Below, piece after piece: positions 31,707 to 40,486 of a stretch of 64,000 nt of DNA (positions are counted from its first letter, which is position 1; each line of letters starts with the position of its first letter). The notes under the pieces are model-generated. The model was not told the DNA's origin, ran no database searches, and worked only from the letters and a program-made list of their open reading frames with translations. Location of the stretch: positions 248,001 to 312,000 of the forward strand of contig JAJTUP010000062.1 in the NCBI GenBank assembly GCA_021399435.1, written 5' to 3'. This stretch comes from Diaporthe sp. PMI_573. Lineage: Eukaryota; Ascomycota; Sordariomycetes; Diaporthales; Diaporthaceae. Position numbers and translations under genes: made by a program.

Positions 31707-32942
31707 CTACACAGGAAAAGGGTCAAACATTCTTGCACGGTATGGCTCGTTCCCCGCCGGGGTCAACTTCTCAGGCACCAGCTCCCTCGTCTGGCGCAGG
31801 TGCACGGTGCCCCACCGGAGGTACTCTGCAAAAGTCCCAGGGGCGTTGTCGGCGTCCGCGTTGGCCGGGTCGTCCCACAGGTCAGCCAGGCTGGAGGCCA
31901 TGGCGTCCTTGAGGCCGTGGCAGAATTTCATCACCATCGTGTTGGCGAGCATGTCCTCGACAAAGGCCAAGGCCTCGGCCCTCCTCTGTGGGTCCGCCGC
32001 GGAGTCGCACGATGTCGTCAGCAGCTCGAACTGGCGGTGTCCCAGGAACTGCGTCCGCTCCTGGTAGTACCACATTTCCCTGAGGGCGGGGAGCAGGAAC
32101 GTCGTGTTCTCGACGCACGCGCGGCCGTCCCACCCGTCGTCGGCGTCCACAAGGTCCCGCAGGCGCTCTAGGCAGTGCACCTGGGCCCCGTAGTCCATGA
32201 TGGCGCGGGACTTTGACACGGCCTCGTGGTTCTCGTTCATGATGAGCGTGTCCGTGGGCGCTGCGTATGGCTTGAGGTGGCGCAGGAGTGGGTGCTTCGA
32301 CAGGCCCTCGCAGTGCGTAGCTTCGCCCCAGACGTGGAGGAACGTGGCGTGCCAGCGGCGGACCAGTTCGTTGTTCTTGCGAGCCATCATCCACGTGTTA
32401 ATGATTGAGGTCTCGCCGGGGCGCGTCTCATAGGTGAAAGCTGCAAACTCGTACGGTTGCGTCGGGTCTTCGAGCCGACGCCAGATATCGTCTAGAGAGC
32501 GCACAAGGATCGCGCCCACGTCCAGCCAGCACCCTCCGTACAGGAAAAGTAGCGGGAGACGTACAAAATCGGCCGAATGGGTGGCAGAATACGGGCCCTC
32601 CATGGCCCTCGCTCTCATGGCTGGTGGTAGCAGATCAGCCGGCACAAAATGGCTTGCATTGTGGGGTGACCCCGGGACGTTGTCGAGTACGCGTATCGTC
32701 CACGACGGCCCCAAGACGCGCGCCCAGTGGATCACGTTCCTCTTTGTCCAGGGCGGCATGGCATCGAACCCAGTATGCCAGTATGCCCACACGTTCCGCT
32801 CATCGTGAGGGGGCATTCCGGACGACTGCAGCATTTTGATGATCTCCTCATCGCTCCGCGTGTCCAGCTCCGTGTCTGGGGTGAGAACTGTGCCCTTTGG
32901 GACATGACCCAGTGGGTATTGGGCTTTCTGAAGGGTTGACAT
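31707..32942 (-). CDS. capsular-polysaccharide-synthesis-type glycosyltransferase
   Basis: Intronless, 411 residues from MSTLQKAQYPLG (ATG 32942). An in-frame ATG 15 codons upstream at 32987 is possible. The pattern NVWAYWHTGFDAMPPWTKRN, then a Trp-x-x-Arg-Val segment, then SADFVRLPLLFLYGGCWLDVG matches the Caps_synth/GT32-like fold, in which the D of GGxxxD binds the metal-nucleotide sugar. A Trp/Cys-rich C-terminal half follows. No membrane segment is evident, so its place (cytosol or Golgi lumen) is open. GC content is clearly higher than in the flanks, and the gene stands alone between transposon-derived sequences. The donor and acceptor sugars are unknown. Confidence 0.8.
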   Translation of the reverse strand: MSTLQKAQYPLGHVPKGTVLTPDTELDTRSDEEIIKMLQSSGMPPHDERNVWAYWHTGFDAMPPWTKRNVIHWARVLGPSWTIRVLDNVPGSPHNASHFVPADLLPPAMRARAMEGPYSATHSADFVRLPLLFLYGGCWLDVGAILVRSLDDIWRRLEDPTQPYEFAAFTYETRPGETSIINTWMMARKNNELVRRWHATFLHVWGEATHCEGLSKHPLLRHLKPYAAPTDTLIMNENHEAVSKSRAIMDYGAQVHCLERLRDLVDADDGWDGRACVENTTFLLPALREMWYYQERTQFLGHRQFELLTTSCDSAADPQRRAEALAFVEDMLANTMVMKFCHGLKDAMASSLADLWDDPANADADNAPGTFAEYLRWGTVHLRQTRELVPEKLTPAGNEPYRARMFDPFPV

Positions 32943-33263
32943 GTCGCAAATGCGGAAAAAAAATCGCGAGTAATGGGAGATGACCAATCTGTAGCTGTGA
33001 ATAGCTTGTTTACGGGAGGAGGCGGGTTTGTTGCAGCATAGCGGACGTGGCCAATTTATGGTGAGTGAATACGATTCACGCAGGCCGGCTCAGAGCTGAC
33101 CAGAGAGTGAAGCTGGCTGACTAATTCCACCGTCTCTCGTTTCTCTTGCACTACGGAGAGCACCAAAATTTACAGCCTCTGCTCGACCTCTACATCTCTA
33201 CGGCGCAGAAAACAGTCTAGATATCAACAGGTGTCGCCAGCTCTGGCTAAAGACCATCCGTTC

Positions 33264-33593
33264 ATGCAACTCAAGGATTTAGCTGTCAAAGCAGTGTTGA
33301 AAGAGTTTGCTTCGTGGAAGATCGAGCAGATGGGGACGGGCACAACGGAGTCTCTAGGATCTGCCCAAGGAGAGTTGGAACAAGCCTTCGGCGACCAGCA
33401 CGACTCGTTCATCGCGCTCGGTGCGGTTAGAATCCACGAGCTCACTGCCCAACAAGGCCGCAACGGCCGATCCCCAGACAAGGCGGAGTCGCCCTCGCTA
33501 CCAAAACGTCGGCGAGACGAAACGCCGGACGACACTGGATGTGTGATGGCTCCGAAGCGTGCGCGGCACCAATCAGAAGGAATCGAAAGATGA
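33264..33593 (+). CDS. small hypothetical protein with nuclear-signal-like motifs
   Basis: 109 residues from MQLKDLAVKAVLKEFASW. Two basic clusters (PKRRRDE, APKRARHQ) near the C-terminus resemble nuclear localisation signals. The frame is open to a CAG/GTG about 33 bp upstream, so an upstream exon is possible. No domain recognised. It may be a leftover exon among the gene fragments of this segment. Confidence 0.4.
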   Translation: MQLKDLAVKAVLKEFASWKIEQMGTGTTESLGSAQGELEQAFGDQHDSFIALGAVRIHELTAQQGRNGRSPDKAESPSLPKRRRDETPDDTGCVMAPKRARHQSEGIER

Positions 33594-33616
33594 GACATCA
33601 AGCGAAACTGCGGCCG

Positions 33617-33946
33617 TCACAAAGTCAATTCTTCAAGTAGCGAAAGAACTCCCAGGGCCATCTCCTCTGCTTTGTCATGATGACCTTGTCGGTTCAGGTT
33701 ATGCGCCAAGTTGAGCATCACCCGCGGAGTCGGGAGTGAAGGGATGTCTCCGAACTGAGCCAAGAGATCTCGGAGAAGCCGTTCTTCTTCGAGACGATTT
33801 GTGACGACACGCTTTATGTAGTCGAGACGAACAGAGACAGCAAGTCGGCTGATCGTTCCAAGCTCGGTATCAAAGATATCAGTAGTGCATTTCCAAAATT
33901 GTGCCATGGCCTTGCGAGTACAGAACCTAGCAAGACGACAGTGCAA
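33617..33946 (-). pseudogene. C-terminal fragment of a TPR protein
   Basis: The frame reads VRLDYIKRVVTNRLEEERLL and PRVMLNLAHNLNRQGHHDKAEEMALGVL, a tetratricopeptide-type helix pair with the usual G-x-x-x-x-A-E spacing. No start codon of its own is convincing and no N-terminal part is present upstream on this strand. It overlaps the 5' end of the plus-strand frame at 33974. The style resembles the fragment at 60287, so both may derive from one multicopy TPR family. Confidence 0.45.
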
Positions 33947-33973
33947 TCGCTTAGGTCCCTAGCACAGGCAAAG

Positions 33974-34477
33974 ATGTTCCAATACTTACTTTCGAGCGAC
34001 GGGCCCTCGGACCTGACACTTCTGGATGAACCCATGCTCTTTCGCGGTTTCGCACACGATCTGCAGCGCTTTCTAATCGATAACGCCGATGAGCTCTCCA
34101 TGTCCCCTGCCGCCGTCGAAATCCTCAAAAAGGCGTTTACTGGCGAGGATTCGTTCGATTTCACCCAATCTCGTGGCAAGCTATCAGTATCCGACCTTGT
34201 TGCACTCGTGAGCAGCGAGGCTATGAACAATGTCAAGACTGCAAACGTCTCTGGGTTCGACTCCGCCACCGACCTAAAGACCGTGGCTACTATCCTGGAA
34301 CAACTCAGACTTGATAGCTTGTACTTGCTGGCTCGCCCTGATCGGGTGTCTGACAACCTTGCTGAGACGCTAGGGGCTCTTGCAGAGTGCTCCGACCAGC
34401 CTCTAGTACGCCAGAGGCTTGTCTCGTGCTGGAGTAAACCCCGTTCATTTTGGCTCTGGTGTCCAAGATGTTTATGA
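33974..34477 (+). CDS. hypothetical protein, probably partial
   Basis: From MFQYLLSSDGPSDLTLL to a stop after FWLWCPRCL, 167 residues. The segment up to DQPLVRQRLV is well-behaved helical protein (AAVEILKKAFTGEDSFDF, TILEQLRLDSLYLLARPD). The last dozen residues look out of frame. A frame shifted by one base continues (AGVNPVHFGSGVQDVYDG) to 34991. Either an intron lies near 34,420 or a frameshift has split one gene in two. No family recognised. Confidence 0.45.
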   Translation: MFQYLLSSDGPSDLTLLDEPMLFRGFAHDLQRFLIDNADELSMSPAAVEILKKAFTGEDSFDFTQSRGKLSVSDLVALVSSEAMNNVKTANVSGFDSATDLKTVATILEQLRLDSLYLLARPDRVSDNLAETLGALAECSDQPLVRQRLVSCWSKPRSFWLWCPRCL

Positions 34478-34991
34478 TGGGCACTTTCACAAGCAAATCT
34501 ACCTCGTTTTATTAGACTGGAAGCCCCTTGTGTCAATGCACCGAATAGGTGGTATCTTCGAATGTCTACAGGATCACGTCTACGATGAAATAACACACGA
34601 GATTCGGATTCAAGGAACAGGTATTACGATCAGTATTGACAGTATTGTAGAGAAGTATAGCTACTCAGGAATCATGAACATTTCTGAACTAGAGCAAGGT
34701 ACAGAGGCTTTGTATCTCACTCAGACGGTAAGGCCTATCAAGATTGCTCGAAATGAGAGTGAGGATCCTCCCCAGTGCCATTTGGCTTTCCTTCATTGGA
34801 GGATGGCCCCAATTTGCGGGGAGCGGGGTGTATCATGGAGATTTGTGGATATGGGTCCGGTCTTTGAAACTATTAAAGATCTTATGGAGTATGGTTCCGA
34901 TATATCATCTACGCATATACGGCGTTTCAAAGGTATGAGGGATTTGATCAACAACACAGAGAGATTAAGGCATCAGTACAACCGCAAGTAG
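34425..34991 (+). pseudogene. hypothetical frame, likely continuation of 33974-34477
   Basis: Reads AGVNPVHFGSGVQDVYDG, HKQIYLVLLDWKPLVSMHR and later IRRFKGMRDLINNTERLR. It has no clear ATG at its 5' end and overlaps the previous frame by about 50 bp. The mixture of sensible secondary structure and absent start suggests the 3' part of a frameshifted gene. No domain recognised. Confidence 0.35.
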
Positions 34992-35126
34992 GAGCTTTAG
35001 ACTTTAGACATACAATAACTTCAGGAGATGTGTTAGCGTATCTCCAAGCAGTAGATGCTTCTGGAACATGCGATGTGACCCCAGTTGTGGGGAACTGCTA
35101 AGATACCTGCGAGATAGAGTCTAAAT

Positions 35127-35681
35127 CTAGGACGTGATAGATACAGAAGCAATGTTCCACTCTTCGTAGCCAACCTTATCTTCAACACCAAAGGCTTCGA
35201 GGATTTTGCATACCTCGTCCGCAATTCTGGTGCCTATATGCCTACCAACCTCGGGGATTCCAAGTGTGATCTTGCAAGGCTTGTTGTTTTCGTCTCGAAA
35301 AAAGCAGACAACACCATATAGAGAGGCACGATTAGGTGCCCGCCACCCATCGAAGGAAATATGTACCAGGCCTGGTGCCTTCTTAAAGCCCTCAATAACC
35401 GTACTCTTATGCAGATCGAACTGCTTTTTCGCAAGATCTCGAACTGAATTGGCAGTAATATGCGCCTTTTGGGCTTTGACTGATGGGTTGAGATACTCGA
35501 AGATGGCGCGAAGCTTTCGGTCCGTAGCTATTGAAAAGGGGAGGTTCGAATCCACGATCCACTCAACAACCAGCCTCTGGAAGTGTTCTCTGTTGAAATT
35601 CTTGATCAAGGTATTTGCAAGTGATTGCTCGTGAAGGTTAACAGCAGTCCAACCTAAACTATCTGAATTAAGACGGTGCAT
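35127..35681 (-). pseudogene. hAT transposase fragment
   Basis: About 184 codons matching the central part of hAT transposases: REHFQRLVVEWIVDSNLPF, LVHISFDGWRAPNRASLYGV (first catalytic Asp) and IADEVCKILEAFGVED. The arrangement parallels the intact copy at 37112 (HYTFDGWTSRANTSFLGV, ADEVADTLAYFGVED) but is too different to be the same element. The BED finger and the C-terminal dimerisation half are absent. Confidence 0.85.
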
Positions 35682-35820
35682 CAGGTAAAGATAGGAAATA
35701 ACTTCACAATAGTTATTAATTTTAGAAGTAGATATTAAAACAGGTTCGTATATGGTAGTATATGTTTTCTGCAGGTTTAAGAAATCGCTTACATAGAGGG
35801 GAGGGAGATATTCGAGATTT

Positions 35821-36016
35821 TGTCAGATGTGACGGGCATTTGACAAATGTGTGCCTGAGGCATCATTATGCCCATCACGACAAAACCAGCCCCCTGAACG
35901 GGCGGGGTCGCACTAGAGAACCTAGACAAGACATCATCACAATACACACAGTGACCACCCCATCAATTGGACCCTAATTACACGTCCCATATACCTAAAA
36001 GGGTGATAATCTGACA
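35821..36016 (-). repeat. solo LTR of the copia family, inverted
   Basis: 196 bp from TGTCAGATGTGACGGGC to GATAATCTGACA, the reverse complement of the subtype at 11554-11749 (it shares the CATTTGACAAATGTG segment). The flanks GATTT and GTAAT do not match, so no target duplication remains, consistent with rearrangement after insertion. Confidence 0.88.
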
Positions 36017-36199
36017 GTAATTGTTCTAAGCTGTAAGTAGGACAAGGGTAAAGATTGCAAACGAAAGCAAATTTGGTAAGGGGAAATCTCTTTGAGGCTT
36101 TCGAAGGTATGATTAAACCTTGTTAGGCTTAGAAGAGAATGTATAGAATTCTTAATTCAGTACTTCAAGGCAGCTAACTTCCTTGAGATTCCAGACTTA

Positions 36200-36761
36200 T
36201 TGAATTGCAGCTGTAGGAAGGCTGTAGATATTGTAAAGCGCGAGTCCCTGAAAACACTTGAAGAACTACCGGACGAGATGCAGACTCAGGTTGCGCAGAA
36301 TCTTTGCCCGCACGCTTTTCTAAGATCTGCCGACGCGAGGATTTTACCAATTTCACACCCCGCCCAGACGGTCCACGCTAAGATTTGGGCCAGTGCTTTT
36401 CCAAATGACGCCTGCTCTGAAGCCGCAATAGCTGCTGGAGCAAATCCTGTGTTAATTGGTAAGGACCTTGAGTTGTTTTTCAAACAGACAAAGCAGCAGC
36501 TACACCTTGTTCTAAGTGCGCTCGATTGGCAAGGAGACCTAAGATATTACCTGCCCGGAAGAGATTCGGATCTACTTCAGCATAGCTATGAACGGCACAG
36601 AAGCCCGACTGTATTTGATTCGGAAACAGGATGAGCCGAACTACTACATGGCCAACTTCAGGCGCTTCCTGTTACACAACCATGACCATTACGTAGCATT
36701 TCGCAAAGATGTTCGAAACATTCTCGACTGGGGCAAGGATAATCGTCTCATAGGAGTGTAA
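36200..36761 (+). pseudogene. fragment of a conserved fungal gene, frameshifted
   Basis: One frame reads HAFLRSADARILPISHPAQT, KIWASAFPNDACSEAAIAAG and LELFFKQTKQQLHLVLSALD up to about 36,585. The homologous-looking 3' part is in another frame (NGTEARLYLIRKQDEPNYYM, VRNILDWGKDNRLIGV) ending at TAA 36761. The ending resembles the NILDWGK-x-x-RL tail I recall from fungal proteins of unknown function. No start codon precedes it. Function unknown. Confidence 0.45.
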
Positions 36762-36792
36762 TTTTCAAAATACCCGAAGAGACGAAATAATT

Positions 36793-39700
36793 CAGGGTTC
36801 GTCATCGATCAAACGTTCGATTTGTTTGATTCAAACGTTTGATCAAATGTTTGATCGACATCGATCAAACAGTATAGCCTGTTTGATTTCTGTTTGATCG
36901 ATGGCAAGTCTGTTTGATCGTTGTTTGATCGATGGAGAGACTGTTTGATCGTCGAACGCATCGAACAGAGGCCCCCTGTCATTAATCCCCTTTAGCACGT
37001 ATCAACAAGTCGATACTCTAGGGGGTTTGCAATATTTCCAATCTCGTCGGAGGCGGCTTCAGCATAGTCGTCTTCTTTATCCTTGTCTTGTCAATACGAC
37101 TTCGACTGCCGATGACCATGGTGTCGTCCTTCCCTAATGCCGATTCCGACATGGAAACCGCAGAGATGTCGCCTCAACCACCGTCTTCAATAGTGCCACC
37201 GTCGACCTCGTCATCTGCACCGGCACTAACCCCCGAACAGCCAGACTACAGCCTGTGGACAGCCGAGAAGTATGCTCGTTGGCCAGGACTAGTAGAGTTC
37301 CATGATACCCTCGCCGAAAGAAGTCAATGGTGGCGGTTTGGCTACAGGATGAAGGATGAACGAAGCCCCAAGAAGATATACTGGATTTGTTACCGCTGCT
37401 TCAAGCGCAACAGGCCCGCGACGAAGCAATACACATACAACGCCTCGACCTGGAACGCTGTCGAAAAACACATGCGAAAAGCACACGGCATACTACGGCC
37501 AAACGCAACAGCTCCCCATCATTCTCGAAATCTTACCGAAATGATTGCAATCGATGCCCAACCCCCAGACCAAGTATTGGCCGGACAGTTGCGCCGCCAT
37601 TTCGATCCAAAGGCGAATCGACTACTGCTTCTCGACTGGCTCACGTACCATAACCTCCCATTCCACATTGTGGACTCCGATCGCTTCCAACGAATTCTCC
37701 TATACAACAACTCTGTTCTCCAGCAGTCGCAGATACCATCGAGTAGGACGTTGAGAAGGATGCTCGATGATGAGTACAGTCGAGCAATCGGCTCTGTGAC
37801 GGAGGTACTTCGATTTGCGAGGAGTCAGATTCATTACACGTTCGATGGCTGGACTTCGAGAGCGAACACGTCGTTTTTGGGGGTCAATGCCCACTTCATC
37901 GATACGAATTGGAAGCAATGGGACATCTTGCTTGCCCTGCCCTCTCTGCAAAAACGCCACATTGGTGAAGCTCTTGCTGACGAGGTTGCTGACACCTTGG
38001 CGTATTTCGGCGTTGAAGATCGGTAGGTATATCATATTAGCTTTAGTGGTCCTCATGGTACTAAGCAGCTCATAGGATTGGGTACTTCACGCTTGACAAC
38101 GCGGCGAACAACGATACTGCCATGCAATGTCTTGGTCACGAATACGACTTTGATCCAGGCGAGCGTAGGATCCGGTGTGCTGCTCACGCTATCAACCTTG
38201 CAGTGCAGTCAATGCTGTATGGAAACAAAAGAGATAACTTCGAAGAGCTCGTTGAGAGTTTGCAGGAACCTGTGGAGGACGAGACCAACAAACTAGACGA
38301 CGTTATCAATAGTCTATTCGATGCCGAAGACGACGAATACGACGAAATCGAGCGGGCGATCGAAGCGCAAGAGAGTTTTCAAACATCGACCGAACTCAAC
38401 ATGGATTCACTGCTGAAATATCGAAAATATGGACCTCTCGGAAAACTTCATAATATCGGGGTCTTCATGAGGAGGAGCAGCCAAATTCAAGAGGACTTTT
38501 TCCTTGCGCAAGCATCTATCGATCCAAAGACTGTCCCATCAGTTTGGGTTCACAACGTGTGCACCCGATGGCAGTCAGATGAGGCTATGGCGGCCCGTGC
38601 CCTTGAGAAGAGACATTCTATCAACCGCATGCTACAGACAATCGAAGACAGCTGGACCTCGCGTGGCGCTATTGCAGCGGATTATCCTCGCATCCTGGAT
38701 GAAAGACTTTCCCACCAGGAGTGGCATGTCGTTGTTGCGCTCCAACGCATTCTCCACCCTTTCAAGGTGGCTTCGAAGCAACTACAAGGCAACGGGACTG
38801 CTGGAAAACGCTCAACGTCTGGGAGTTTCGACGAATATTTTCCTGTCATCGAGGTCTTGCTCGACCACCTCGAACTAGCTGTGAGGGGCAAGCTGATTTC
38901 GGAGGATGAAGATAACCGGTTCAAAGAGACTGACCTATTTAACAACCTGGACACCCGTACACGTCAACTGCTCCAAGTCTACATTAGACTGGGATGGAAG
39001 AAGATGAACAAGTACTATACGCTTATGACCTCGCCAGCTTATGTCGCAGCGGTTGTATTTCATCCTTGCCAAAAATGGGAAGCTCTAGATGCGCTTTGGA
39101 GCCAGCTGCCTGATCGACAAGCCAAGTCATGGAAAATGGACTATACAAAGAGCATCAGAGGCATCTGGGAGTCTCGGTATAAAGCTCGTGATCTTTCAAC
39201 TGATTCCGCGGATGTCTATACTCGCAGCACCAGCGAGAAGATGACTTACGTCCAACGCAGACTTGCGTTCACTCGTGCAACCCCAACACTGAGCCCTACA
39301 GCGGCGTCTCCTGACCAAGAAGGAAGGCAAAGGAGAGAATCACCCATCGCTGAGCAAGATGAGCTTACGCAATATCTATGCGAGCCGGTAGTCAATACGG
39401 CAGCGTATCAGACTAATCCGATTGCTTGGTGGAAAGACGTCGGTGCCTTACGCTTTCCACGGTTGTCATACATGGCTGTGGATCTTCTCAGTATCCCATC
39501 TTCGTCAGCGGAGACTGAGAGAAGTTTCAGCAGTGTAGGAAGGATGATAACACCTTTGCGGAGTCGTTTGAAACGGTCATCTGTCGCCAGGGCACAATGC
39601 CTTCGGTCTTGGAGCAAGGCTGGCATCTACACTCCTGCCATACCATTTCTTGGTCTAGAAGAGGTAAATTGGAGGCAGGTCGTTCAAATTGTAGCATCAG

Positions 39701-39897
39701 AGGACTCAATATGAGGCGGTTTTTGCTGTTCGATAATCGATCAAACATCGATCGATGACTTTAGCAATCTGTTTGATCGATATCGATCATTTCTCGCACT
39801 TGTTTGATCGACAACCTATCGAACAATACCTGATCTTGCATCGATCGATCAAACAGCATGGCCTGTTTGATCGATACGATCGATGCCGAACCCTGAA
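36793..39897 (+). mobile_element. intact hAT DNA transposon
   Basis: 3,105 bp with terminal inverted repeats beginning CAGGGTTCG(T/G)CATCGATC on both ends and an 8-bp target duplication AAATAATT (36785-36792, 39898-39905). Subterminal regions at both ends are packed with TGTTTGATCGA/TCGATCAAACA motifs, likely transposase-binding sites. It encodes one intact two-exon transposase. All parts needed for transposition appear present. Confidence 0.95.
37112..39714 (+). CDS. hAT transposase
   Basis: Exons 37112-38022 and 38076-39714 (53-bp intron GTAGGTAT...CATAG) give 849 residues. ATG 37112 (MTMVSSFPNADSDM) is the first in frame. A BED-type zinc finger near residues 75-130 (CYRC ... HMRKAH) is followed by the RNase H-like core with HYTFDGW (first Asp) and, across the splice junction, GYFTLDNAANND (second Asp). 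Then comes the long insertion domain, and the C-terminal dimerisation segment NPIAWWKDVGALRFPRLSYM ... SSSAETERSFSSVGRM. No stop or frameshift disrupts it. Function: cut-and-paste movement of the surrounding element, acting in the nucleus. Confidence 0.95.
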
Positions 39898-39994
39898 ATA
39901 ATTATCAACTCGAAGTCAGATTTCCAAACCTATCAGGTAGCACGTGGTCTAAATTTAATGAGACCCTTTTCTCCAAGTATCCATTTCGTTAGAT

Positions 39995-40486
39995 TCAGCA
40001 GCTTCCCAAAGCCTGCAGCCGGCTATCCCTGGTATCTTCGCATATTGGAATCATCGCCGCAAGGACAAGGCTTGTCGTCATCAGAAGAAACCCATACGCC
40101 GCCTGGGCAATATATCCGTAGTATATGACGATGTAGTAAGGGGAGTTGCTCGCTACGAACAGCCTCCCAAACTCAGCCCCACAGCCGCGGACACGCTCAG
40201 CAGCGTATCCTCCCATGGAAACTAAGAGGATGCCCTGGATGGTTTGACAAACTGAGTATTTTCTTAGCCAAGCCGGATTGATCGCAGTCACAAGACCGAG
40301 TATGGCAAATAGCGTAGTTGTGATGGCCGAGGTGACTGCCATGTATGAAACGGACCTCTGAAGCGCCAGAAATTCGGCCGCACACGTTCCGGTAGTGGCT
40401 GTGGCACGGCTGCCTCTGTACTGGTCTCGTAAAATCTCAACGAACAGTGCATCTATCGAGTTGAGAATGGCAGTCGCTAGCGACAA
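39995..40486 (-). pseudogene. multi-pass membrane protein, 5' end lost
   Basis: A frame of about 163 codons without an ATG at its 5' end (first in-frame Met begins MAVTSAITTTLF). It predicts three to four membrane segments: the region MAVTSAITTTLFAILGLVTA, TIQGILLVSMGGYA, and YYIVIYYGYIAQAAYGFLLM running into TTSLVLAAMIPI. Its 5' end meets the broken HET fragment of the opposite strand at about 40,480, which suggests a rearrangement breakpoint. Family not recognised. Confidence 0.45.

Noticed and set aside
33814..34596. 260-codon minus-strand frame
   Set aside because: It is antisense to the more protein-like plus-strand frame at 33974-34477, is Ser/Arg-rich without domains and has no supporting splice or start signals.
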